Positions 32,702 through 43,663 of a stretch of DNA of 64,000 nucleotides are shown piece after piece. The position numbers and the translations under genes were made by a program. The notes under the pieces are model-generated. The model was not told the origin of the DNA. It ran no database searches and saw nothing but the letters and a program-made list of their open reading frames with translations. Origin of the DNA: Mytilisepta virgata (Eukaryota; Mollusca; Bivalvia; Mytilida; Mytilidae); contig CM051520.1 in NCBI GenBank assembly GCA_028015205.1, forward strand, positions 6,482,501 through 6,546,500, read 5' to 3'. How positions within the stretch are numbered: position 1 is the first letter of the stretch; every line of letters begins with the position of its first letter.

Positions 32702-35246
32702 ATGGCTGATGCTCTTCAACTTGATGTGGATGCTGATGAATACTTGGAATTTGGAAGCTGTAAACTGAGACCCATTTGGAATCCTTATTGTCCAGTAAGT
32801 AATGCTGAAGGGTGTTATTTTTTGTTCTAATTTCAACTCATATGTCACACATTGGGAAAAAAATTACAGTGAGTTCATTAATACAGTCAATCCTGCTTTA
32901 AAGGTTTCAAACTTTAAAATCCCGAAATTATTGAAATTTATCGACCACAAAGCATTGAAGGACTTTTTAGTCATAAATCTGCTTATTCCCAAAGAGAAAT
33001 TTAATGTACAATTTCAGATACTTTAAAGAATGGTTTAATTGAAAAATTACAGTCTATAAAGTCTTATTGATAAATGATTGATGATATCTCTCAGATGTGT
33101 TATCACTTGAACAGATGATAGTATAATTCAGTACATTAACTGATATATTGGACTTGGAACTCTGCAAACTCATTTTCTGCTTATTTCAAAATTAACTTGG
33201 AAAGTAAAAATCGGCAAACTGAGAAACACTGTTTAATGTTTTATATGAGCATTTTGTAGCTATGAAGTTGGACTTAAAAATGATTTCTGGATAATGTACA
33301 GATGGCGCCAGTGTGATGATATGTAAACGTGACGGCTTAGTTGCTCAGCTTAAACAGGAAAATAGGCATCGTATCACAAATCACTGAGTTTTTCACCGAC
33401 TAGCGCTGGGCTGTAAAGACTCGAATTCAAAACTTACTTGTGTTGGTATTGTTGAATTGTATACACTTCAGCTATGGAAATTATTCCACTATTCTCCTAA
33501 GACATTATCATGTTTCTTGAAGCACCTGGAGGGTTACAGAAACGTTATTCTAGAAGACACCGCAGTAAGAAAAAAGTGTACAGAAATTCTGAAACGAGCG
33601 TGTACGACAAGGTGACTTCTGTCGTTGCTAGTATTGTATTGCTTATCCTGGGAAGAATAAGTAGGGTGTTGCAAAAGGGATATGTAAACTTCAGCTCTAT
33701 CGGTCCAACTTTAAACTGTGCTATTTCTGGATTGCTTCAGATAGAAAGTGAAAAATCTCCAATTCAACTGGATAAATTTGAACTAAGCCAGGGAGAAAGA
33801 CTAGAACTCCTCTGTCAATCAATGAGAATACTGAACAGCAGCTTGAACAAACACTTAGAAACTATGTCACAGCTTTGATTGAAAATATAGTTTTTCCTGA
33901 TATTCCAATTTCAGCCGGTCTAAGCGTTTTTAACCCATGCAATATTCCTGACCAAGAACCATGTTTCATTTCATACATATAGAGATGATTCTATTGAAAT
34001 CATTCATTAGCAGTTTTTATATTCTCAAACAACTCTAGATACATTAAATGTTCAGTGGCACTTATGAAGAGCCACTATTGCTGAGAAGAAACGTAAAGTT
34101 CCTGAAAATGGAATTACATTGGAAATTTGTTTGACTGAAATAATGAAACAAAAATAAGAAAACAATTACATGTGTCCAAATTTGACAAAAGTTGTTGAAC
34201 TTATTTTAACTCTACCAAAGTCCGATACCTGTCCTGAAAGAGGTGCTTCAAAGGTTAAAATTGACTGATCTCAGAAATAGACTTAAGGTGTTCGGACCAT
34301 AATAGATCGTGATCGAAAATTGTATCTCTTTTTGACCGTGAATGGTTGAACCAAACAATTTAAAGGTGGAATGTTATATATATATTTTTTTCTCAGGTTG
34401 AAACACATTTTGTTGCTTATATGCAGAGTCTGTAAAAATCAGTTAGTTATATTGACATTTCCGAAGTTTGCCGATAATTACCTAGATCATTTCAATTGCG
34501 TTGCATGGAACATCTGGGAACGTTTGAATAATCACGTGGTCATTTATGGTCCGGATACCTTAAGCATGATATGCTGACTGGTTTACTGCATGTGGTAATT
34601 AATGGGCCAGGTCTATGTTCAAAGGAGTGTGATTTGTTTGTAATACATTCTGTTACATGATAGCTTAAAAATAAGAACAGGGTTAAACTTCCAACCAGTG
34701 TCAAGTCAACAGGTATCTCTTCACACTAATTATAACTTTTCGTCAATATTTGTTGTAAGATTTTGGTTTTCACACTTTCGACCCGAGCGTTGGTGATGAA
34801 GGATTTTTTTCTGAAATATGTGTATACAGCACACTCAAATATGTATGCCATGTTGATTTCCTACTACACGGATGATGCAAAGGAAAAGGTTTATTAAAGT
34901 GTAACATGAATCGGGTAAATGATATTGTTTAAAGTAAGATCAACATGATTTAAAACACGACTTTCTGCTTTCAGTGCTACCAGTTCATTAAGTTGGTAAA
35001 CCATGTAATAAGATTAGGACGGTGGAAGCTGAAGTACAGACTGATGATGTGACTGATAGACAGGGTGCGGATGATGACCCTGTTGATGGCGAAGTTGTAA
35101 ACAAAGATTTTTCTGTAAGTGATCCATATTTCAATGATGAACATCAAAGACAACTTGAAAACATTACTTCAATTTAGATGCTCAGATATTCAGAAAATCA
35201 GTGGAATATGACACCGACCATGATTCAGATGGAGATGTTTTATAAT
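32702..35246 (+). pseudogene. hAT-superfamily (ZNF862/ZBED-like) transposase pseudogene
   Basis: A decayed coding region read across several frames. About 33301-33420 carries D-G-A-S-V-M, G-L-V-A-Q-L-K and H-R-L-A-L-G, the hAT catalytic-core neighbourhood. About 33440-33600 has a helical segment with F-H-Y-S-P-K, then T-R-W. About 34190-34300 has L-I-L-T-L-P-K-S-D and T-D-L-R-N-R-L-K, matching the C-terminal dimerisation region. An acidic tail (D-T-D-H-D-S-D-G-D-V-L, stop about 35246) ends it. The beginning (M-A-D-A-L-Q-L-D-V at 32702) is open to a possible gtaagt donor at 32791. Multiple stops and frameshifts exclude function. Terminal repeats were not found. Confidence 0.6.
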
Positions 35247-35574
35247 ATAACTGAAATTATTTGTAGATCCTAGCTTGTCACTTTGTCATAAAAATTATTT
35301 TTGTCGGTCGGGCTATTAGATAGTACATTTTGATGTTTTACAGTTGGTGACCTGTTATAAAATTGGGGAAAAGGTTTTACGCATTTTTTCACTAGTCATT
35401 TTTTATTCATTGTCTATACGTTTAATTTTATTTTCATTTTTATACTTTAGTTAAGTTTTATTTTCAATATCAGTTTTGATATCCTGCCAAAATATGTTTG
35501 TATTTATTCTCATTATATATTTCAAATATTTTGTTCTTTTTTGTTTGTGGTGTATTTTATATGTGCTGGATTCA

Positions 35575-35800
35575 ATTTTCCTATTTTAATAAAAAGAGCA
35601 AGAGAAAAACAGCGATGAGCAAGAGAAGAGCAGCGATGGCGAATAGCAACAAGCACCAGCAGCAGCAGCAGCAAAAACAGTGACAAGTAGCACCAAAAAA
35701 CAGAAATGAGCACGCGAGTAAGGTCATGAGTAGCGATGAACAGCGACGAGCAGCGAAGAGCGGCATGGAGCAAGAGAAGAGAAACGAAGTGCTCTGTGCA
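35575..35800 (+). repeat. Purine-rich repeat with gagcaagagaagagcagcgatg-type units and short CAG run
   Basis: Words such as gagcaagagaagagcagcg recur; a (CAG)5-like run lies near 35657-35672. Long frames on the opposite strand result from this composition. Confidence 0.75.
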
Positions 35801-35824
35801 TTATAGAGCAATGAAATGAACCGC

Positions 35825-36545
35825 CGTTGCTAAGTGCTAAGGTGGTTGCTAAGGACACCCCTTCATTGATCTAATGGTGACAGCATCACTTGGAGGTAAG
35901 GGGACATAATCAAATCCTACCTTTGGTCCTCATAAAAAACAGCCGTGGGGAAAAGGGCGGGAAAAGTGGGAGATAATCCAATAGTGTACTTCGATTACTC
36001 TCAGACTTCAACATAACACTGAGAGTATCAGTCCCTAGAGGCATTTACAGACCGATGAAAGACCCAGCGACGACCGAGAAGAATGTGAAAAGGGGAGATA
36101 ATTCAATCTTAATTCTGGTCAAGCATCATCATTAGGGTACCACCACGTGACTGACGTCACTTCCGTAAACAAATCGTGGGAAAAACATTACTTCCGGTTG
36201 TGCATGCGTGCAAACCACTTCCGGCTATGCATTTGCAGACCACACATTCGGACCCCAGCACGTAACTTGCGTCACTTCCGTTAACAAATCATGGGGAAAA
36301 TCCGTCACTTCCAGTTGTGCATATGCGCAGATCACTTCCGGGTACTTCCGGTTCAGCCAACACATGCGCAGACCACGCATCCGGGTCCCAGCACGTGACT
36401 TGCGTCACTTCCGTAAACAAATGGCGGGAAAACACGTCACTTCCGGTTGCGCGTGGGCGCAAACACTTCCCGGGTACTTCCGTTCCGGTGACTTGGCTTT
36501 CGGTGACGCCACTTCCTGTGACGTCTCTTCAGGCACCACCACCAC
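35825..36545 (+). promoter_or_regulatory. GC-rich block with repeated promoter-type motifs
   Basis: CpG-rich against an AT-rich background. Three related segments (starting near 36143, 36256 and 36392) each carry a (a)cgtgactgacgtcac / acgtaacttgcgtcac / cacgtgacttgcgtcac word followed by ttccgtaaacaaat-like sequence. ETS-type acttccgg recurs many times, with NRF1-like catgcgcag and a full CRE TGACGTCA at 36152-36159. At 35842-35862 ggttgctaaggacacc resembles an RFX X-box. No clear downstream gene starts here, so function is unproven. Confidence 0.45.
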
Positions 36546-36590
36546 CACCTCCTCAAATACTAATTAGAACCGCATATATACTACTAAGCA

Positions 36591-36735
36591 GCTAGAAGTT
36601 TAAAAAATCAAAAGGCCAGTGGGCTTGATGGTATATTAAATGAAATGTTAAAAATTTCATGTAGTATAGAACCAAAAGTATATGTTATTTTGTTTAATTC
36701 TATTTTTAAATCTGATATCTATCCAAACCAGTAGA
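36591..36735 (+). pseudogene. Non-LTR RT fragment, first RT motif
   Basis: The frame encodes K-A-S-G-L-D-G-I-L-N-E-M-L, the conserved first RT block (P/S-G-x-D-x-I) of jockey/L1-like enzymes, then Y-V-I-L-F-N-S-I-F and Y-P-N-Q before a stop. It probably belongs to the same copy as the RT piece at 39120-40598, with about 2.4 kb inserted between. Confidence 0.6.
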
Positions 36736-37363
36736 GAGATAACTATATAAAGCCTATATATATATATATATATATAACGTTCTAAATTAAAACCTTGTAT
36801 ACAGATTATATATATATTAGTCAAATAAATTTCCAACACGACTAGATTTTTCATGACTGTATTTCACTAGTACTTTCACGTCTTTCGACGATCTTCAGGT
36901 GAATAAATACAATAGTAGCTAAGTAACGTTTATGTGACGTTACGTTATTAGAACAACTTAGTAACGCTATAAATAGAAAGCGAAAGTATAAAAATATAAA
37001 TTTAGATTTAAGGTAAGGTTTGCGCTCTCTCTAGATTTTTATAAGTATAATATTGTAGTAACGTGACATATTTATTTGTTCATTGGGGGAACCTCTCGTA
37101 TTTCGCGGCATTTTTAAGAAAATCGCCCGTCCAGTTTTTTTGTAAAAACAGCTCAAAATTTGGATTTTTGGTAGTTTTGCCATAATGTATTTATTTTACT
37201 ATTTTCAAGAAATAATTTATGTAAGTATCAAAACTATTAAATTTGTTAATGAAAATTGTAAAAATGATTATGTTCTAGATATTATCTATAAAATTTGCTT
37301 GAAAAGTTGAGAAAAAAATCACGAAAACACAACATTTTCACATTTCCTTGCCAAAATAGAGAC

Positions 37364-37377
37364 GTTGCCATGGCAAC
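37364..37377. promoter_or_regulatory. Palindromic X-box (RFX-type) motif
   Basis: gttgccatggcaac is a perfect 14-bp palindrome equal to the idealised RFX-binding X-box. A second palindrome, gtttccatggaaac, lies at 37493-37506, 129 bp away. Binding is not shown. Confidence 0.45.
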
Positions 37378-37492
37378 AAAAAGATGAAAATGTCCTGTTT
37401 CCCGATCCCACGATTTCAATAAAAATTGAGAACTGATAGATTTTAATATTTCCATTACAATAAAACAATAAAATTCATATGGCCCCGATCTC

Positions 37493-37506
37493 GTTTCCAT
37501 GGAAAC
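37493..37506. promoter_or_regulatory. Second palindromic X-box-like motif
   Basis: gtttccatggaaac, perfect palindrome, a common X-box variant. Confidence 0.4.
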
Positions 37507-38598
37507 GGATGCTATATGAACCCCTCTTAAACACACAAATAACGTATTTTTTGCGTTTTGTAAGAAAATCAATCACTGAAAGCCGTTTTCAGGGCATACG
37601 TTTTGTCCCCCGCCGGAACGCAATGCGGGGACATAGAAATGCCGGGCGTCCGTCCATCTGTCCGTTCGTCCCCATTGTAAGCGCTCTCATGGCTATATTC
37701 ATTTGCGGATTTTTGATGAAATTCATATGGAAGACTTGTTTTGATAGTATCTAGATCAAGTTTAAATTCGAGTGCAGTAAAACAAAGTACTAAGCAAATA
37801 TTGTGTTGGATCTGTTTAACTTGCATCGTGGCGCATTGTATATTCAACTAGAAAACATGCCTCATGGATGGCATGTGTTTTTTTTTTGTTTTTTTTTTTT
37901 TTTTTGGGGGGGGGGTTTGGTTTTTGTTTTTGTTTTGTTATATATGAAAAATACTGCATAGTTTTCCCTTTTTATAGTCTAAATAGAAATAAGAAAAAAA
38001 CATCAAATTATCAATGTAATAGGCTCTGACCTGCATGAAGGAACCCTTCTCTCAGCTAACCATATCCCTACCAAATCATAGCTTTACAGTAAAAGAATGG
38101 CCCTAACGTAGATGAAGACCAGAAAATCAATTGACAATTTTATTGAACTTATGAAGTCAAAATACACGTAGCTATTCAAAATCTCTTCTTGAACTGTTAA
38201 AGGTTAGATTTTAAATCCGTGGAAAGATCAGGATTTATGATATCCTTGAGTTCGTTGTTTGGATCTTGTAGCAAGTTGCGACTCTAATAATGATTTATTC
38301 ACTGTATCCTCATAATTTCTGGCCATGTTAAAGACGATCAGTTTCTGAAATATCTAATAATTCAAAGGATCGGCAACGATGAAGTCGTTCATAAACATGA
38401 GACTGTCGTTTGAAGAAATATTCTCCCAAATCAACGTTGATCAATACAATATCCAACAAATAGATACACGCTTCGGCAGTTGCGTAGACTTTCAACTGTT
38501 TCTGGCAAAAAAACTTTGCTTAAATTGACATTGATATAGTTCCCGAATGCATTCCAAGCAATAGAGCAGCGTTTTGATTCTTAATCGTTAAACATGCG

Positions 38599-38701
38599 AT
38601 TCAATCACAGGCGCTTTTCTCAGAAAAAAAAAACTATATATGCCAAGTTCTCTTGGCATATATAGTATTTGTTTTTCTGAGACAAGCGCCTGTGGATTCA
38701 A
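38599..38701. repeat. Short hairpin element
   Basis: attcaatcacaggcgctttt on the left is inverted as aagcgcctgtggattca on the right, and the arms continue to tatatgccaag/cttggcatata around a 4-nt loop. A stem of about 48 bp without coding content. Confidence 0.8.
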
Positions 38702-39119
38702 TTCACTGCTATACGATGTGTTGACATTTTGTCAGACGATAATTGTACGCAACGCGCTTTTTCGACGTTGTTAAAAATTCGACGGAATAAACGCTCAAGT
38801 GATCAGAACTTTAGGCAACTTTTCAATTCGAGTTATCTCCCTGTGACCGCAAAACTTACCTTAAAAATGTTAGAACATTAATAACATAAATTGAATACTT
38901 TAATGTCCGTTCAACACTGCCTTAAATTTTTTAATAAAATTTCTTTCTTTAATTTCCCTTAAAGATTCACTTTCTTGCTTCATTTTGAAGAAAGGAAAAA
39001 TAAAAAAATTTCCACCTCCACAAGTTTCTATATGAGCACTCAGTGGAATTTGTCTGTAGGCCTCTTCGCGGACTTGTTAGCGATGCACCGTCATCCTCTT
39101 TGCTAGTGTATTTCCTGCC

Positions 39120-40598
39120 TGGCCGATGTATATTTCAAATTTATAAGATATTCATTAGTATGTACAGTGATGTACGGTATGGTATTAAGCTTGGTGATGG
39201 CGCTACAAATATGTGTTCATCAAAGGTTGAGGTCAAGCAAGGGTAAATTTATTTATTTTCTTTATTTTCATTGTATATGAATGATCTGGTTAAAATGTTT
39301 GATAGTTCATGTGACCCATGTCTTGTCCATGGATGTGTATTTGATGTATGCTGACTGCATAGTTTTAATATGATCAGAGTCGGAAAAAGGTCTTCCAAAC
39401 TGCCTGAATAAATTATCAGGGTATTGTCAAAAATGGAACTTATCAGTAAATATTGAAAAATCAAAAGTTATGATTTTTAACAAATCAGGACGAATACTGA
39501 CAAAGAATATACATGTATTTTATATTAATGATAAGCTAGTGAATATAAATATCTTGGAGTAATTTTCAAACCTTCGGGTAGTTTTACAAAAGCTAATGCA
39601 TATCTATGCAATAAAGCTAGAGAGGCTTTATTTTGTATTTACAAAATTCTGCATTCAACAAAGCCAAATATTTTACCTCATATTAAATTATTTGATTCTT
39701 GTGTGAAGCCAATTTTATTATATTGTAGTGAAATCTTATGTCTAGATGTTTTATTGAAAGATAACAGGGATATAGATTCCAGACATTTTTTATATCAACA
39801 AGTAAATTCAACTAAGATTTCCAAAGTAATTATTAGGTGTTAACAAGACAGCTTTAAATATGGCAGTCTTGGGTGATTTAGGCACTGTTCCATGTTCAAT
39901 CGATGCATTAAAGCTTTCATTTGGGTTTTTGTATAAAATTTTTAATTCAAGACCTGATAACTTAGCACAATAAGTGTATGATAGTCTAAATAAATTAGGC
40001 TGGTATTGTATAAAAATAAAGACATTTTTCAAGAAACTAAATTTTGATCGTATTTGGGAAAACCAAAACTCTTTCAGTAAAAGAAAATGTTCCATTTTTA
40101 GTAAATTTAAAGATTGTTTCATTAAGTGTTTGGAATCACTCCATTTTAAATGATGATGTTAAAGCAGGAAAAGGAAACAAATTAAGAACATACAGAAAAC
40201 TGAAGAAACATTTTTAAATCGAAACTTTTCTCAAGATTTCATATTTAGAAAAGAGAGATTTGTCAAATTTCATGAAAATTAGAATAAGTAATAGTAACTT
40301 GTTCATTGAGACGGGAAGGCATAGAAATATTGATTTGGAAAATAGAGTCTGTCCACTCTGTACAGCTGATGTGGAAGATGAAATACATTTTTCTATAAAA
40401 TGTCCTGCACTTTCGGAGCAACGTGTTTCATTTTTTGAAAACCTAACATTTATTTCTCCATTATTTCCAGAACTATCTGACACAGAGAAATTTTCTTTTA
40501 TTTTTCATAGTAATGACTATGACATAACAAAATGTTGTATTCAAAATATTAGCCAAATGTATATTAAACGAAATGCTTCAGCTCAAGGGAAAATTTAG
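39120..40598 (+). pseudogene. Non-LTR retrotransposon RT pseudogene, C-terminal half
   Basis: Successive frames give S-M-Y-S-D-V-R-Y-G-I-K-L-G, V-K-Q-G before a stop, M-N-D-L-V-K-M-F, a catalytic position that reads Y-A-D-C rather than Y-A-D-D (about 39347-39358), W-N-L-S-V-N-I-E-K-S-K-V-M, Y-K-Y-L-G-V-I-F (allowing one frame change), and finally an intact 3' ORF with C-P-L-C-T-A-D-V-E-D-E-I-H-F and a C-P knuckle (40260-40598). Frameshifts, stops and the mutated catalytic Asp make it dead. A tail of aaattgaatt repeats at about 40826-40858 marks the 3' end. Confidence 0.78.
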
Positions 40599-40825
40599 CA
40601 AATGTAGTTATGTATGTTAATGATTTTCAACAACACTTTATATCACAAATAAGTAGATATTTTTATAATCATAATAAGTATTTTTTTAAGTGATGCATAT
40701 ATAATGTATAAATGGTGCCCTTTAGTCAGATCAGTATATTTTATATGTAATTATAATTGTTTTGTGGTTATTATTATATTATGTTTGTATTGTCATTGAT
40801 AATAATCCTTTAATTGGATTTAATG

Positions 40826-40860
40826 AATAACATTTAAATTGAATTAAATTGAATTGTTAT
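40826..40860 (+). repeat. Short tandem tail (aaattgaatt)n of the RT element
   Basis: Three imperfect units of taaattgaatt follow the RT pseudogene, typical of self-priming tails of this element class. Confidence 0.6.
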
Positions 40861-41071
40861 TTTTGTCTTTAAAGCCACTGTTAACCCTCTCCAGTAGTCA
40901 AAACTTCGTGCTTACTTCACACATCATACGACATTTCCCGTAAATACTAAGATAGCTCTACCCCAGGAATTCCCTTTGCCTTATTTTAGTGTACCGTTTT
41001 GTTAATGTTTGATATTTTCAATGCTCTTCAATGTCGATACTGATTTGACTTTTTACAATTGTTTTGGCAAT

Positions 41072-41115
41072 GAGCGTCGCTGTTGAGTCTTTAATAGATG
41101 AACCGCACGTCCGGA
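41072..41115 (+). ncRNA. Degenerate hammerhead motif
   Basis: gcgtcgctgttgagtc followed by agatgaaccgcacgtccgg parallels the hammerhead order (CUGANGA, stem II GTCT/AGAT, GAA-, minimal stem III, UC). CTGTTGA breaks the invariant A6, and GAAC replaces GAAA. A fossil of a Penelope-like or retrozyme tail. Confidence 0.45.
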
Positions 41116-41119
41116 ACTT

Positions 41120-43640
41120 TGATGTTATTTTTGTCACGTGAGTGTAATGCTTTTTGGAATTCGGCGCTGACATTTTTTTTCACCATTCGTGGTGTAAAAT
41201 GAAAAGTGAGAATACCAAAGTGTCAAAAAAGGAGGAAAATCCCTGGGCAAAAAACAAATCCGAGAATATGAAAAGGGACGAAATAAAAGCAACAAACAAT
41301 ATCTCCAGTGTCGATTCCCAAAAGGGATTACCATTATCATGAAGGAGGACAAGGAAAAAGGAAGACAGAAGAAACTAAGGAGAAGACCGAATGCATCTCG
41401 GAGTGTCTACTGAGCATTGATTTTTCACATCTTGTAAAAAATTTCACTGCATATAAAAATCTTATAAAAACTACCGAATATGAATTTTAGAATAGAAGAC
41501 TTATGCATAAGAAGAACTAATAGAAAGTTGTAATATCCTATTTTTGCAATTTTCTCACATATATTTCTGAATATAATTCGTACCAAAAATCACATAATTT
41601 CTTGAATACATTTATTCAGTAAGATTGTTGGAGATTATCTCCATTTTTAATAGTGTTTCAAAAATAAAAATTCTCTATGGGGTGTAGGTTTTTATAATTC
41701 CGAAATATAATTTTCACCTATAGAAATAGTAATCACGGACCCTGAAAATGAGCCAACCCAAGTTTCAGTGACTGGAATGCTATGAATGTTTCATTTTAGA
41801 CTTTGAGGAACCTTAAGGGTTACAGTAACATTTATGGGTTCACAAAGTACATATACGTTCCTTTGCACAAAACAATGACTATTTTTATGACATAAATGAC
41901 AATAAGATTGATAGTTCAAATAATTATAATGTAAAACATGCATATGGATTTTAAATAATGCACGTTGCACATGAGCGATGCTCTGAAATATCGAGCTGTT
42001 TTGTGGTACCCCTGTCATTATGGTGATACGCACAATTTCTTGCTTTAAAAATCGGAGCACAAGAGCGGAGTGCAAATCAAATCCGCTGTACATTCTTCCG
42101 ATTCCCGTACCTCCAACACCCGGTTTCCGCCCCCCTTAATCCCGAATTGTGGGCCCTTTAATCTCGGGTTCCAGCATTCCATGTGAAGCCAGACAGAAAT
42201 GTTCTTCATCAGAGACTCTAGGTAAAATTAAACCAAATATGGCATGTATGGCAGAAATGTTCTCCATGAGCGAGACCAGATAAAATTACACCAAATGAAA
42301 TGTTGCATTCAAAGCTTAGTTAAATTTAAACAAAATATGGCATGATCTACAAACTTGATCCCCAGAAGGGAACCTCCCCAATGTCGCTTTTAAGGGGATC
42401 TAAATTCATTCGAAGTTGAGGGGCACTATTCAGTCGGACCGCCAAGTCAATAATGCCGACGTTTTTATTTACAGAGTCACGTGACTTTTCATTTGAAAAT
42501 GGGTAATTTTTTGTAACGTCAACCACCTGCCTATTTTTTTTCTTTTCTTTTTTTGTTTTGTTTTGGCCAAACATGACGTATGGTTTGGGTTGGGTCTAGG
42601 GGGTGGTATTAAACGGTTTCTGAGAATATTTTCTTTTCATATTACTATAAAACAGATATTTTTAGCGTGCTTTTCCTCCAAAGTTTTACAATCAAAGTGC
42701 AATGATGGCGACGGTTTCGTCACCGTTGGTCAGAAAAAGGACAATTTCTTCATTGTCAGATCTCGGGACGGGGATTTTTAAATCGGAAAAGGTGGTTGTT
42801 ACTTTTCTGACGAACAGTTCAAATATTTCTCCGAAAAAACCGAGTGAAACGCAATTCGAGCGAGCTTTTTTTGTGAAAATTACGTGATAAAGGGGAATAA
42901 TCAACACTGACGTTGTCAATTAAATGTAAACAAAGAAGATATGAAGGTAACGATCGATCAAAAAAGGAAATATAAATAAGTTTAACGCTTGTTTGTCAAA
43001 TGATATAATAAATGTGTGTCAATAAACATTAAACAACCCATATTTAGGAATAAATAATGTAACATGGAAAAAAAGGAGGGGGGGGGGGGGGGGTGGTCAG
43101 GCAGGTGCTTCCACTTACTTCCATCATTTTCTTGTGGAGGGGTTGATAAATTTTCTGTTGAATGAATGAATTTAAAATTATTTTCAATAGAAATTGACAA
43201 ATAAAAGCCTGGGGAGTAGCTGACGTACTGCTATAGGTCTATTTGAGTAATGACAGATATTTATAGTTTTTTTTTTCAAAAACAGATTTTTTTTCTCTTT
43301 AATTTTGAAAAAAATTACTTGCTCCAATTTCTACTTAAATGGTTTGTGCATTTTGCGAAGTGGAAGCTATTAAAGAATGGATTTTTGTTTTATCAGGAAC
43401 TAAATTGTGCGTTTATGGTTAAAAAGTAACAAATTAAAAAAAAAACATTGGATTTATTTTTGCCAGCAAATCACATGAATCATATGCATATTCTTTTCAA
43501 CAAAAGGAAATTTTAAATTTGTACATAAATTTATGCCTTCTCAATCTTGTTTTTCATGAATTAATATTTATTATTGCTTTTTGTGTATTTGACATATTCC
43601 ACCCCCCTGTAGTGCCAACATTGGAAAAAAAATATACATG
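41120..43640. other. No supported gene
   Basis: Short open frames (41196-41340, 42702-42887) have reasonable starts but no domain or splice continuation. A poly-G run lies at about 43078-43094. Confidence 0.4.
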
Positions 43641-43654
43641 TGATTTTATAGACC

Positions 43655-43663
43655 AATTTCTCA
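43655..43663 (+). repeat. Target-site duplication, left copy (9 bp)
   Basis: aatttctca immediately before the element; an identical copy lies at 46420-46428. Confidence 0.85.

Larger units (their letters stand above)
36755..39120. other. Inserted DNA between two halves of the RT pseudogene
   Basis: Contains a TA microsatellite (36758-36776), two palindromic X-box-like sites (37364-37377, 37493-37506), a gtccccgc...gcggggac hairpin end near 37605-37630 followed by gggcgtccgtccatctgtcc, poly-T/poly-G near 37875-37915, and a hairpin at 38599-38701. No gene recognised. Confidence 0.5.

Noticed and set aside
35522..35811. Overlapping minus-strand frames rich in Leu/Ser/Cys
   Set aside because: By-product of the purine-rich gagcaagagaag repeat on the other strand.
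41196..41490. Lys/Glu-rich overlapping frames after the degenerate hammerhead
   Set aside because: Low-complexity composition; the two frames overlap and neither has a recognisable domain.
42702..42887. Frame starting M-M-A-T-V-S-S-P-L-V with a good start context and a possible donor
   Set aside because: Could be a first exon, but no downstream exon, domain or promoter could be tied to it.
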